Made by a program: the position numbers and the translations under genes. Below, piece by piece: positions 20,017-29,062 of a DNA stretch of 64,000 nucleotides; the first letter of the stretch is position 1; each line of letters begins with the position of its first letter. The DNA comes from Leptospira terpstrae serovar Hualin str. LT 11-33 = ATCC 700639. Lineage in GTDB: Bacteria; Spirochaetota; Leptospiria; Leptospirales; Leptospiraceae. The notes beneath the pieces were generated by a model. It had not been told where the DNA came from, did no database searches, and saw only the letters and a list, made by a program, of their open reading frames with translations. The stretch covers positions 62,001-126,000 of the forward strand of contig NZ_AOGW02000009.1 of assembly GCF_000332495.1 (NCBI RefSeq), given 5' to 3'.

Positions 20017-21078
20017 TTGAACAAACAAAATATCTATTGGCAATTATACCAAGATGATCCCATTCTAAAACCCGGATTCCCATCGCCCGTATTGGCGGAT
20101 CCGAGTTTTTTATTTCCTGAAAATTGTTCCGACGGCCTTTGGCATCTTTTTGCACACAACATATTCGGTGTCCAAGAATTTCTCTCCGAAGATGGGATCC
20201 ATTGGAAAAAAAGAAAAACTGTCGTATGGAATGCCATGCGTCCTTTTATCTTCCATGAAAACGGGACCTATTACCTTTATTACGAAAAGTATAAATTTCT
20301 TCATGTACTGATGACTTGGTTTCCCTACCGAAAGTGGAAATCTCGAATCGAAGTCCGAACCAGTAAAAATTTAAAAACTTGGTCCTCACCCAAAACTGTC
20401 ATTGAACCCAAGTTTCCTTTCCACAAAGATCCAAAATTTGGTGAATCTGTTAGTAATCCATGTTTGGTGAAGTTCGGAAATAAGTACAGAATGTATTTTT
20501 CTTCGTCACTTGTTTACATTCCTGATTGTGGGTTTTGTGAACCCAAATACATAACTGTTGCGGAATCTACTTCCCCTTTGGGACCATTTTCGTATTTCTC
20601 AGATCCCATCCTTTCTCCTAATGATATGGATCCGTTTTGTAATTTGGGAGCCGGTTCCATCAAAGTGATCGAATGGAAAGGGCGTTACCTTGGATTTCAA
20701 AATGGAATCTTTTGGAATCCCGTTCGAAGGGAATCCTGTTCGGCAATTTTGTTTTTACAAAGTGAAGATGGACTGGGTTTTGAAAGGATCAACCAAACTC
20801 CCATCCTTGGTCCTACGGGAAAAGGTTGGAAGGCAAGCCATGTCTATGCTTGTGATGTCAAATATTCTGAAGCCGAAAAAATCTTTATCCTCTACTTTAA
20901 TGCAAGAGACAAAGCTCACTGGACCCAAGGCAAAGAAGCCATTGGACTTTTTGTGGGAAAGGTAGAAGAATCGAAAGGGATCAAGAAGCAAACTACAAAC
21001 AATCCTGCGAAGAAACCAAAGCCGAAAAAGAAAATATCGAAACCAAAACCAAAAGCTAAGAAGTCTAAACGCAAATGA
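20017..21078 (+). CDS. Five-bladed beta-propeller (GH43-like) protein with Lys/Pro-rich tail
   Basis: 353 residues, starting with TTG at 20017 (AAGGA about 13 nt upstream; no better start is in frame). Residues about 15-315 show repeated blade patterns such as FHENGTYYLYYEKY, KFGNKYRMYFSSS, WKGRYLGFQNG and DVKYSEAEKIFILYF, as in GH43/GH32/GH68/GH130-like five-bladed propellers. No signal peptide is seen. Residues about 320-353 are almost wholly Lys, Pro and Ser (PKPKKKISKPKPKAKKSKRK), a basic tail unusual for a glycosidase. Its TGA overlaps the pirin ATG (ATGA). Catalytic acids are not assignable, so enzymatic activity is uncertain. Confidence 0.7.
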   Translation: MNKQNIYWQLYQDDPILKPGFPSPVLADPSFLFPENCSDGLWHLFAHNIFGVQEFLSEDGIHWKKRKTVVWNAMRPFIFHENGTYYLYYEKYKFLHVLMTWFPYRKWKSRIEVRTSKNLKTWSSPKTVIEPKFPFHKDPKFGESVSNPCLVKFGNKYRMYFSSSLVYIPDCGFCEPKYITVAESTSPLGPFSYFSDPILSPNDMDPFCNLGAGSIKVIEWKGRYLGFQNGIFWNPVRRESCSAILFLQSEDGLGFERINQTPILGPTGKGWKASHVYACDVKYSEAEKIFILYFNARDKAHWTQGKEAIGLFVGKVEESKGIKKQTTNNPAKKPKPKKKISKPKPKAKKSKRK

Positions 21079-21935
21079 CAAGTTCACTCAAAGGCCACTC
21101 TAAAGATTTAGGAGATAATTTTATCATCCGCCGTGTTCTTCCAGCAATGGAAAAACGTTCGGTAGGCCCCTTTGTTTTTTATGATCATTTTGGTCCAGTA
21201 CCAGTGGTCACAGGTGAGGAACTTGTGGTTCGTGCGCATCCCCACATCGGCCTTGCCACCATCACTTTTTTGTATGATGGTGTGATCACTCACAGGGATA
21301 GTCTGAAAGTGGAAATGGACATCCGACCACACGAAACCAATTGGATGGTAGCTGGTTCTGGTATCGTACACAGTGAACGCTCTAAATTTGATCCAAAATA
21401 TGAAGTTTTAGAAGGCATTCAAACTTGGATTGCGTTACCAAAAGAAAAAGAAGGAATAGATCCCAGTTTTGAACATTTTTCCGAATCAGAAATTCCCGTT
21501 TTAAGAAAAGATGGTTTGGTGTTTCGGTTGTTAGGTGGTAGTTTCTTGGGATTACATTCTCCCGCCACAGTACATTCTCCTTTATTTTATGCTGACATTG
21601 AAATAAAGCATGAGGCAGAGGAAGTAAATTGGATTCTTTCTGACAAAGAAGAAGCTGGTCTCTATGTTTCGCGTGGATCCATTGAATCAAATGGTGAATC
21701 TTATGCAGTGGGGTCTATGGTTCTATTTGAAAAAGGAACAGCTGTGACTTTTAAGGCAAAACAAAACAGTCGTTTGATGTTACTCGGTGGGGAGCCATTG
21801 ACAGAAAAAAGACATCTTTTTTGGAACTTTGTTTCCACAAGTCAGGATACGATTGAAAGAGCAAAGGAAAGATGGGCAAAAGATGAATTTCCGAAAGTTC
21901 CGAAAGAAACAGACCGAATTCCTTTGCCCACTTAA
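21075..21935 (+). CDS. Pirin family bicupin protein
   Basis: 286 residues. The N-terminal cupin carries the pirin metal site: PHIGLATITFLYDG with the earlier His in RAHPH, then MVAGSGIVHSER (His of the third ligand). The C-terminal Pirin_C-type domain ends LLGGEPL. Bacterial pirins are non-haem iron or nickel cupins with quercetinase or redox-sensing activity; which applies here is unknown. Translationally coupled to the preceding beta-propeller gene. Confidence 0.92.
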   Translation: MTSSLKGHSKDLGDNFIIRRVLPAMEKRSVGPFVFYDHFGPVPVVTGEELVVRAHPHIGLATITFLYDGVITHRDSLKVEMDIRPHETNWMVAGSGIVHSERSKFDPKYEVLEGIQTWIALPKEKEGIDPSFEHFSESEIPVLRKDGLVFRLLGGSFLGLHSPATVHSPLFYADIEIKHEAEEVNWILSDKEEAGLYVSRGSIESNGESYAVGSMVLFEKGTAVTFKAKQNSRLMLLGGEPLTEKRHLFWNFVSTSQDTIERAKERWAKDEFPKVPKETDRIPLPT

Positions 21936-21952
21936 AAGTTAAGGCCGGAAAT

Positions 21953-22255
21953 TTATTTCAATTCTTCTGCAGCTTTTTTGTATTCTTCTGCTTCTGTTCG
22001 GAATTCTTTCGCTAAGCTTAGGCAATGTTCTTTAAATTTTGCTTCGGAGATTGCCTTTCCCCCTTTGTTTCCCGCCATTTTTTCGTGTCTTTTTGCGCTC
22101 GCTTCTTTCTCTTTTGCAATAGCGTTTAAGTAAGAGCGTGCTGCTTGTTTACTTTCTGGCGAATTTGCCTCTTTTATCATCAAGTTTTCCAATTCAGACA
22201 AAGCAAATACGGATGTAGATGCTAACACGAGTAATAGGGTAATTAATTTTTTCAT
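21953..22255 (-). CDS. Small exported protein, unknown function
   Basis: 100 residues from the ATG at 22255, chosen because GAGAGG lies 5 nt upstream; an ATG 21 nt further up would precede that ribosome site. A signal peptide (MKKLITLLLVLASTSVFA) is followed by a fully helical, highly charged mature part rich in Ala, Lys and Glu, suggesting a periplasmic coiled-coil or helical bundle. It follows manA by 55 bp on the same strand. Confidence 0.72.
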   Translation of the reverse strand: MKKLITLLLVLASTSVFALSELENLMIKEANSPESKQAARSYLNAIAKEKEASAKRHEKMAGNKGGKAISEAKFKEHCLSLAKEFRTEAEEYKKAAEELK

Positions 22256-22310
22256 AGAATCCTCTCTGGTCTCCATTATACCGATTCTATGGGAATGTCA
22301 ATAGGGGAGG

Positions 22311-23327
22311 TTATTGATATTTTACAGAATCGGAGCCCGCAGACATAAAAGCAAGTTTTGTCCCAGTTTCCGCAAAGGCAGAAATGGTTTCGGCAAATCC
22401 GGTAGCAGTAATCATAAATGTTTCGTTAGGGCCAACAGACTTTTGTAATTCGGGAAAATATATAGAACCAGAAATTGTATAAAAAATTCCAAAGGTTACT
22501 GGGTCACCTAACTGAGAGAAGTTGAAATTCTGAGCTTGGTAAAATTCCCAAGATTCTAATCGGAACTTATCATTTGATGTGAAAAGATATCTTGGGAAAG
22601 GATGGTAGGTGATCAGTTCCTTAGTTTTCTTTTCCGAGCCATCTGATTTTTGAAAATTTAGAACTGCAAGTGCTTTTTCTAGGTGGAGTTCTCTTGGATT
22701 TCCATCATCACTCAATCGACCATAATCGTAAACTCTATAGGTTGAATCAGAAGATTGTTGTACTTCTAAAAGTAAAACTCCTCCACCTATCGCGTGGATT
22801 GTACCTGGATTTAATAAAAAAACATCACCAGATTTTACCTTCCATTTCCTAAGTATGTTTTCACCGAGGTTTTGTTTTACAAGAGTTTCGTATTCTTCTC
22901 GGTTTGTGTTGTAATCGAAACCAACAACGAGTTCAGCCCCTGGGTCTGCGTACAAAACGTACCAACATTCTTTTTTGCCATTGGATTTAGGGTCATACTT
23001 AAGAGCGTATTCATCATCGGGATGAACTTGTACGGAAAGTTTTTCTTTGGCATCAATTACCTTAACGAGCAAAGGTAATCCTGATTCTGAGAATGGTTTG
23101 CCTAAAACTTCCTCAGGAGATTTTCGTATAATTTCTGTTAAGGGAAGATTGTAAAATTCTGGATTTTTGATAGGGGATACATCGGATCCATAAACAGAAA
23201 CTTCCCAAGATTCTCCAATGGAGCCTTCTGGAATTTGGCGACCGAGAGATGTTTCGAGTTTTCTACCTCCCCAAATTTTTTCCTTATAGAGGGGGGTTAA
23301 AAATAAAACTTTGGGAATCTTTTCCAT
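22311..23327 (-). CDS. manA: Mannose-6-phosphate isomerase, class I
   Basis: 338-residue short (Bacillus-type) zinc isomerase interconverting fructose-6-phosphate and mannose-6-phosphate, feeding GDP-mannose for surface polysaccharide. Opening IWGGRKLETSLGR is typical. Zinc ligands are visible: QVHPDDEYA (Gln and His), KKECWYV (Glu) and PGTIHAIGGG (His). The catalytic-region arginine lies in STYRVYDYGR. It is 11 bp after the J-domain gene's neighbour boundary, within a four-gene minus-strand run. Confidence 0.92.
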   Translation of the reverse strand: MEKIPKVLFLTPLYKEKIWGGRKLETSLGRQIPEGSIGESWEVSVYGSDVSPIKNPEFYNLPLTEIIRKSPEEVLGKPFSESGLPLLVKVIDAKEKLSVQVHPDDEYALKYDPKSNGKKECWYVLYADPGAELVVGFDYNTNREEYETLVKQNLGENILRKWKVKSGDVFLLNPGTIHAIGGGVLLLEVQQSSDSTYRVYDYGRLSDDGNPRELHLEKALAVLNFQKSDGSEKKTKELITYHPFPRYLFTSNDKFRLESWEFYQAQNFNFSQLGDPVTFGIFYTISGSIYFPELQKSVGPNETFMITATGFAETISAFAETGTKLAFMSAGSDSVKYQ

Positions 23328-23338
23328 CGATTTCCTTT

Positions 23339-24049
23339 TTAGACAGCACTCTTCACTCGTAAAGGGATATTTTTATGGACCAACAATTTCACCCGTAGGT
23401 ATTTTTTCTTAAAATGGGTAAAGGAATCAGGTCGGAATTTGGATAGATCAAACTCAAAAACCTTTCCGTGAATGAGGGCAGACCTAGGGAATTCTACTTT
23501 TAGATTTCTGTAACCTTTGTAACTACCTCGGCCACTGCAAGCGGTGCAGTGAGGGTCACCACCCATACAATCGATACAAACTAATCTTACCGTAAGCGGG
23601 ATGACTGCGATCACTGGTCGTATGATTTCTGATTCTTTCAGATCAATAATCAAATCATAATCGATTCCCGTAACCTTTCTTCTGTCTTTGTTGCGAAAAC
23701 CTTTCCTCATTAGCCCACGTTTGGCGAGTTCTAGAATTCCAGTGGTGAACCTAACGCGTGATACTGGTAATACTACAGGATGTTCTTCTAGTTTACGTTT
23801 TAAAAATTCACGTGCATAATTTCTTTTGAATTCTTCATCATAAGATTTTCGCCCTTCCCCGGTTAGGGTTTGGTATGCAAAATATAGACTTTGGAATTTA
23901 GAATAGGAACCGGTGATGGGATTGTCTGGATGGAATTGTTTTACCAGATGACGGAAGGACGTTTTAATCTCTTCCGTCGTGGCACCAAAGGGAATCTCTA
24001 GGACTTCGTAAAGGTTTGTGGGTTGGCTCGGTGGTATGGTAAAACTCAT
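23339..24049 (-). CDS. J-domain protein with a Cys-rich motif
   Basis: 236 residues. The N-terminal J domain has the HPD tripeptide at residues 40-42 (helix II/III YEVLEIPFGATTEEIKTSFR before it), so it should stimulate an Hsp70 ATPase. The central region has no Gly/Phe-rich linker. A compact CIDCMGGDPHCTACSGRGSY segment resembles one or two DnaJ zinc-finger CxxCxGxG half-repeats, far fewer than the four of true DnaJ. The C-terminal sheet region is short. It therefore looks like a specialised co-chaperone, not DnaJ itself. Confidence 0.85.
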   Translation of the reverse strand: MSFTIPPSQPTNLYEVLEIPFGATTEEIKTSFRHLVKQFHPDNPITGSYSKFQSLYFAYQTLTGEGRKSYDEEFKRNYAREFLKRKLEEHPVVLPVSRVRFTTGILELAKRGLMRKGFRNKDRRKVTGIDYDLIIDLKESEIIRPVIAVIPLTVRLVCIDCMGGDPHCTACSGRGSYKGYRNLKVEFPRSALIHGKVFEFDLSKFRPDSFTHFKKKYLRVKLLVHKNIPLRVKSAV

Positions 24050-24064
24050 TCCACCCGCGCCTAA

Positions 24065-24784
24065 TTATGGTTCTTGGAAATCCCCGCTGACAGAAACTTC
24101 CATAACGGATTCAGAAACCATGCGAGTTTCTAAACTTCCTTTCGCTTGGATGTATCTGTCAATGGTTCTTGCCACTTCGCGGAGTCTGTCTCGGTATGCT
24201 GCTGCTAAACGGAGTCTTTCCCATGGGCTTTGGATTTTTTCTAACTCAAAACTCAATGTGTTATCATCTGCATTGGTTACTGTGCGAACAGAAAGAGTCA
24301 GTCCTTTCACTCCACCCGATGTATTATTTTTTAATTCACGGTAAGTTGTGACAGGGTCTTTGCCTTTTTCAGTGAGTGATTTTCTGGACCAAAAGGAGAT
24401 TTCATCTAAAGAGAATCCGCCACCTTCCGCTCCGCCACCACCTTTCAATTTCATGACAAAACGACTGTGCATGACATAACGTGGTTCAAATGGAAGGTGG
24501 ATTTCCCTTGCATTGGTCACTTGGCCATAACGACTATCTTTGATTTTCTTTTCGTAACTTAGGAATTTAACCTTTTCGTTGATCACTGCATGGTAATCAT
24601 CTACTTCTTTACCAATTCGTTCGATCTTCTGTTGTTGTTTTGCGTTATAAGGGATAAGAGCAATGCTTCCATCCGGATTTAACTTTTTAGAATCTGCTTG
24701 GCTGACAGGTTCATTTTTTTCGTCGGCGGCAAAAAGGCCAACGGTGAGTAGAAAGGATAAAATTAGGACAAACGAGATACGCAT
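24065..24784 (-). CDS. Exported protein of unknown function
   Basis: 239 residues with a signal peptide (MRISFVLILSFLLTVGLFAA). The mature part is mixed alpha/beta, with a Gly-rich loop KLKGGGGAEGGGFS and a C-terminal helix ending in beta strands (SESVMEVSVSGDF). GGGAG lies upstream of the ATG. It ends 15 bp before the J-domain gene and is the first gene of that operon. No family recognised; the neighbourhood with a chaperone hints at envelope protein handling, which is only a guess. Confidence 0.72.
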   Translation of the reverse strand: MRISFVLILSFLLTVGLFAADEKNEPVSQADSKKLNPDGSIALIPYNAKQQQKIERIGKEVDDYHAVINEKVKFLSYEKKIKDSRYGQVTNAREIHLPFEPRYVMHSRFVMKLKGGGGAEGGGFSLDEISFWSRKSLTEKGKDPVTTYRELKNNTSGGVKGLTLSVRTVTNADDNTLSFELEKIQSPWERLRLAAAYRDRLREVARTIDRYIQAKGSLETRMVSESVMEVSVSGDFQEP

Positions 24785-24902
24785 ACGAACTCCCAGGTAG
24801 TAGACTCTATATATATTTTCGACTTTTGAAATGAAATCATTAATTTGTTAAAAATAAGGTTGATAAAAAACGTAAAAACCCGACTCTAGCGGTAGGTCTC
24901 CC

Positions 24903-25247
24903 ATGGAAATAAATCTAAAAAAAAATGCCGATGCCTATGTGATCAGCATTTCTGGAAGTTTAGACATTTACACTTCCCTGGATTTTAAAAACTTCCTGGA
25001 AACCAATGTTCCTAGCCAACCCACAGAAAATCTGCATGTCATCATCAATTTAGAGAAACTCAACTACATTGACTCCTCTGGAATTGGAATGCTCATCAAA
25101 CAGCTGAATTATGTCCAAGAACTTAAGGGAAAGTTCTCCATTGCCAATATGAAACCAGCGATTGAGAAAGTTTTCAAAGTGGCCGGACTTACAAGTTACT
25201 TCCAAACCATTGGCGAAGACGAATACCGCGAAAAATACGCAGTATAA
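24903..25247 (+). CDS. STAS-domain anti-sigma factor antagonist
   Basis: 114 residues, a single STAS domain of the SpoIIAA/RsbV type. The phosphorylatable serine lies in LEKLNYIDSSGIGMLIKQL, the expected DSSG position. Such proteins bind anti-sigma kinases (RsbW-like HATPases) when dephosphorylated by PP2C/SpoIIE phosphatases. The gene stands alone, divergent from the J-domain operon. Proteins of the partner-switching type are found elsewhere in this window (45.7-49.2 kb) but no direct link is shown. Confidence 0.92.
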   Translation: MEINLKKNADAYVISISGSLDIYTSLDFKNFLETNVPSQPTENLHVIINLEKLNYIDSSGIGMLIKQLNYVQELKGKFSIANMKPAIEKVFKVAGLTSYFQTIGEDEYREKYAV

Positions 25248-25817
25248 TCAATCTTTCGCATCTAATCGATTTTCTAATACAAAAGCATCCCAAACTCCCC
25301 AAAATCGACCGAGCGAGTTGTTACTTGGCACAAGGTCGACATAAATCTTGCCATCAGGGTATTCTGACGGTTCGAGAGGGATTTCTACCGGATTGGAGAA
25401 ACTTTGGTTTTTGTCTGTATACACTGAAAGTTTGGGCCTTCCATTCACAAGAATGTTCAATTTTCTCGGTTTGAATTTGGAACCTTTCAAGGGGCGGTAA
25501 CGAGTTAGGTCCAGATAAAGGTAAACAGTCGATTTGGAGATTATGGTTTTTTCTAAAAGAAACTGAAGCCCTGTTTCAGGTACCATTCGGCAAATATAGT
25601 CTTGGAGGCCGAGGTGTGACGCATCTGGTTCCAATTCATAGGATTGGTAAATCGCCCAAGTTTTCAGTTCTGGGAATGTGGAAATGTCCTCTGGCAGTAA
25701 TCCTTCTTCCAAGCCAAATTCCTGTTTAGGAATGGTCGTGTCTTTTGCGATCACCGAAACAAAGCATGATAAAAAGATTGCCGTTAGGAGAAGGATTCGT
25801 AGTTTCAATGGAAGCAC
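25248..25817 (-). CDS. Exported protein or lipoprotein, unknown function
   Basis: 189 residues. The N-terminal hydrophobic segment (LRILLLTAIFLSC) may be a signal peptide, with FLSC a possible lipobox. The mature part is beta-rich with a pattern like a jelly-roll carbohydrate-binding or galactose-binding fold (STVYLYLDLTRYRP, PRKLNILVNGRPKLSVY), compatible with DUF-type ligand binding but not assigned. Its stop abuts the convergent STAS gene with no gap. Confidence 0.68.
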   Translation of the reverse strand: MLPLKLRILLLTAIFLSCFVSVIAKDTTIPKQEFGLEEGLLPEDISTFPELKTWAIYQSYELEPDASHLGLQDYICRMVPETGLQFLLEKTIISKSTVYLYLDLTRYRPLKGSKFKPRKLNILVNGRPKLSVYTDKNQSFSNPVEIPLEPSEYPDGKIYVDLVPSNNSLGRFWGVWDAFVLENRLDAKD

Positions 25818-25853
25818 CTAGTACAAGTATCGGATTACGAGACAAGTCCCCCT

Positions 25854-26786
25854 TTGAAAATTATTCGCTCTTTAGAATCGATCCAAAACGAGTTTCAAAC
25901 CGGCTCATCCTTGACACTCGGTAATTTTGATGGAATCCACGTGGGCCACCAGACTCTACTTTTGCGAACTGTCGAAAAAGCAAAGGAATTGGATCTTCCT
26001 TCTGTTGTTGTGACATACTACCCAAACCCTTCAGTGGTTCTTGGCAAAAAACCAAATTTCAAATACCTATCTTCCGAAAGAGAAAAAGAAGAACTCATTC
26101 GTGGGTTTGGAATCGACTACTTAGTAGTTTTAGATTTTACATTAGAACTTTCTAAAATGTCTGCTGAAGATTTTTTAGAGAAAATTATGATTAAAACTTT
26201 AAATTCAAAACATATTGTTATAGGTTATAATCATTTTTTCGGAGCAGAACGTCGCGGTGACTTTAATCTTCTAAATTCCAATAAAACTACCTATGGTTAT
26301 GCGGTAGAATTAAAGGAAGCCGTATTAAAAAAGGAAAGTAAAATCTCTTCTTCTTTAATTCGTGGATTTTTGGAAAAAGGAGAAATGGAAGAAGCAAAAA
26401 TTCTTTTAGGTAGAAATTACCATATCACTGGCTTAGTTTTTGAAGGAGCAAAAAGAGGACGTACCATTGGATTTCCTACTGCAAATATTAAAGTACCCGA
26501 GGATAAACTTTTACCAGCTATAGGTGTTTACGCTTGTTTTGCAAAGTTTGGTGGCAAAGACCACAAAGGAATGGTAAACATCGGACACAATCCAACCTTT
26601 GATGGATTAGGACTTCATGTGGAAGTGAATGTTTTTGATTTTGACGGAGATTTATATGGAAAAGAAATCGAGTTGGAAATTGTTCACAAAATTCGTGATG
26701 AAAAAAAGTTTAGCGGTTTGGATGAGCTGAAAAACCAACTAACAAAAGATAAAGAAGAGAGCATTCACATTTTAAATTTTGACTAA
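25854..26786 (+). CDS. ribF: Bifunctional riboflavin kinase/FAD synthetase
   Basis: 310 residues, standard length for RibF. The N-terminal nucleotidyltransferase domain has LGNFDGIHVGHQTLL (the HxGH-type adenylyl-transfer motif). The C-terminal flavokinase domain has GRTIGFPTANI, with the PTAN motif, and VNIGHNPTF. It converts riboflavin to FMN and then FAD. Start is TTG at 25854; the nearest upstream ATG (25808) is out of frame. The first codon lies only 36 bp from the divergent gene's start, so the promoter must be compact. The 3' end overlaps the convergent unknown gene by 15 bp. Confidence 0.93.
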   Translation: MKIIRSLESIQNEFQTGSSLTLGNFDGIHVGHQTLLLRTVEKAKELDLPSVVVTYYPNPSVVLGKKPNFKYLSSEREKEELIRGFGIDYLVVLDFTLELSKMSAEDFLEKIMIKTLNSKHIVIGYNHFFGAERRGDFNLLNSNKTTYGYAVELKEAVLKKESKISSSLIRGFLEKGEMEEAKILLGRNYHITGLVFEGAKRGRTIGFPTANIKVPEDKLLPAIGVYACFAKFGGKDHKGMVNIGHNPTFDGLGLHVEVNVFDFDGDLYGKEIELEIVHKIRDEKKFSGLDELKNQLTKDKEESIHILNFD

Positions 26787-27539
26787 ATGGTATAATTTCC
26801 CTTTTCTTTTGATTTTTCCTATAATTTGTCCGTTTGTAGAATCTTTTTCTAATAATCCATCCAAAGATATTTTGGAAATCGCCCAATCTTCTTTTAGTTC
26901 ATCAAAATAAAATCCGTGGTCTTTTTTGGAATTGTCTTTCATTAGTAGTACATTTTTTTCTTTTTTCTCACCTTCTTCCATCAATACAAATCCTGGCCCA
27001 GGAAACAAGGGAACTAACTTATCTTTGATTCGTAATTGTTTTTTGAATGCAGGAATGTTCCTTAGGATTCGGTAACTTTTTTTAGGAATTAAAAAATTCA
27101 CACCTTCTAACACATAACATATAAAAACCAACTTACCGCTCAGTTTTTGTGATGTGGGAGATGTGTTTGGTTTTTTTTCTGTAAGACGATTCGCAATGCG
27201 AGTAATTCTGTTTTTTAAGGCAGAATCTAAAAACTCAATTTTATCCTCTGATTTGATTTTTTCTAAGATATGGAAAAGAGTATCGAACTCTTTTTGTTTG
27301 TATTCATTTTTGATTTTGAACTTATGAATTTCAGTATTTAGGCGTTTACTTCTTTGTAAAAAGTAAGGTGATTCATTTGTTTCTGAAATTTTAATCAGTT
27401 GCTCTGATAATTCAATTATGTTTTCGATCCGTTCTTTTGATTCTCTATCTAGTTCTTCCAGACGAATCAAATCATTTTCTAACTTGACTTTGGTCTGAAA
27501 GAACTCTTCTGCCCCCAATTCTTTTTTGGTTGGTTTCAT
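26772..27539 (-). CDS. Unknown protein at the end of the mre/rodA operon
   Basis: 255 residues without signal peptide or membrane segment. Residues 1-115 are strongly helical and charged, probably coiled coil. Residues about 135-255 form a beta-rich domain (KLVFICYVLEGVNFLIPKKSY onward; here quoted in part: FICYVLEGVNFLIPKK). It starts 8 bp after rodA, so it is almost certainly translated from the elongasome mRNA; a cytoplasmic accessory role in cell elongation is an inference from position. The sequence was not recognised as a known family. Confidence 0.72.
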   Translation of the reverse strand: MKPTKKELGAEEFFQTKVKLENDLIRLEELDRESKERIENIIELSEQLIKISETNESPYFLQRSKRLNTEIHKFKIKNEYKQKEFDTLFHILEKIKSEDKIEFLDSALKNRITRIANRLTEKKPNTSPTSQKLSGKLVFICYVLEGVNFLIPKKSYRILRNIPAFKKQLRIKDKLVPLFPGPGFVLMEEGEKKEKNVLLMKDNSKKDHGFYFDELKEDWAISKISLDGLLEKDSTNGQIIGKIKRKGKLYHLVKI

Positions 27540-27547
27540 GTCGATTT

Positions 27548-29062
27548 TTAGTTTGCAAACTTACGTTTTTTAATCGAAAGGATAATTCCAACAGCAGTCA
27601 TTGCCATTACTAAATGGGATCCACCGTAACTCATAAATGTAAGTGGAACGCCTGTTACAGGAAGCAGTCCAATGACAATTCCCACATTAATAGCAATATG
27701 GAAAAATATCATTGCTACAATTCCTGCTGCAAGTAGGGATCCAAACCTGTCTTTACTTTCAAAACTAATTTGTAGTCCTCGCAGTGGTATTGACATTAAA
27801 AAGAAAAGAAGTAACACACTTCCAAAAAAACCAGTTTGTTCTGCCCAAGAAGCAAAGATAAAGTCTGTTCCCGATTCGGGAACATGGGGGATTCGCCCTT
27901 CTGTCATTTCTCCATGAAAGAGTCCTTTTCCAAAAACCTTTCCAGAACCAACTGCTGGTTTCGATGCTCGAAGTTGGTAACCAGCACCTTGTTTGAATTG
28001 ATCAGGATTTAGGAAGGCTGTAAGACGAATGACTTGGTTTTCACGGAAAGGAATGGATTTGTGAACGGCAATTGCCGAGAGAATGGAAAGTCCCAATATT
28101 CCAATTGTGATATAATAGTTTCTGAGATTTTTAGAACCACGGGCAATGCGGATAAAAATCATCACCAAACTAATGAGTGCCAATGTTCCACCGAGACCAA
28201 ACATAAATGCTTCATTGGATAAAATTTTAAAACCCAAACTCGCATATTCATCTTTTACTATGTCAGCAGCTTCTCTAATCATTTGTAGATTTTTTGGATT
28301 TTCAATGCCAGGTAAGGTCAGACCGGAAACTTTTTTACCATCCAGGATTAGCCAAATTTTACCTTGGAGTTGGTTTACTATTGATACAAGTTCAGTTTTG
28401 TTATCTTTGCGAAGTAAATCAATGAGTGGTTGAACTAAAGTTAATTGAGAGTAAGCAAGATACATGGGAACCATGAGAGAAATTCCACCAAATGTGAGTA
28501 GGGATCCAATATGCAAAATATCAGCACCACCTAAATACAACATGGTGAATAACATTGGTAAAAATGAAACTGCAGTTCCAAAATCCGGTTGTAAGATAAT
28601 GAAAAGCATAGGAACCAAACAGATGATAAATGGAATGATAAGCACTGTTATTTTGTGCATTTCTTTTTCTTTTAATACTAAATACTGGCCAAGTAGAATT
28701 ACTGTAGCCAATTTAGAAAACTCTGATGCTTGGAGAGTGATTGGTCCTAGTTTTAGCCAAGAACGTGCTCCACGTCCCGAAGGTAAGTATCCAATTCCAG
28801 GAATTAGAGTGAGTATGAGTAAAACAATAGAAAAGATATAAATAAATAGTGCATAAGAACCTATCAACTGATAGTTGATTCTAGACATAAACCACATCGA
28901 AATAAGGCCAACAAAAACAAATGTAAATTGTTTGTACCAGCGACCTAGTCCATCAGCAGTATTGGCTTCTTGAGTGTATAAAGTTAGTACTCCTGCCATT
29001 GCCACGAGGACTACGGAGAATATGAGAAAAAAATCGAGTTTTTCTGTATTGCGATCAGCCAT
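27548..29062 (-). CDS. rodA: Rod shape-determining SEDS peptidoglycan polymerase RodA
   Basis: 504-residue multi-TM SEDS glycosyltransferase that polymerises lipid II with PBP2 during elongation. The catalytic aspartate region LQPDFGTA is present, as are [20 protein letters not shown] and the C-terminal [16 protein letters not shown]. It is clearly longer than the about 370-residue E. coli protein: residues about 205-290 form a largely hydrophilic insertion ([19 protein letters not shown] and on) between TM segments. Its ATG shares one base with the PBP2 stop. Confidence 0.93.
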   Translation of the reverse strand: MADRNTEKLDFFLIFSVVLVAMAGVLTLYTQEANTADGLGRWYKQFTFVFVGLISMWFMSRINYQLIGSYALFIYIFSIVLLILTLIPGIGYLPSGRGARSWLKLGPITLQASEFSKLATVILLGQYLVLKEKEMHKITVLIIPFIICLVPMLFIILQPDFGTAVSFLPMLFTMLYLGGADILHIGSLLTFGGISLMVPMYLAYSQLTLVQPLIDLLRKDNKTELVSIVNQLQGKIWLILDGKKVSGLTLPGIENPKNLQMIREAADIVKDEYASLGFKILSNEAFMFGLGGTLALISLVMIFIRIARGSKNLRNYYITIGILGLSILSAIAVHKSIPFRENQVIRLTAFLNPDQFKQGAGYQLRASKPAVGSGKVFGKGLFHGEMTEGRIPHVPESGTDFIFASWAEQTGFFGSVLLLFFLMSIPLRGLQISFESKDRFGSLLAAGIVAMIFFHIAINVGIVIGLLPVTGVPLTFMSYGGSHLVMAMTAVGIILSIKKRKFAN

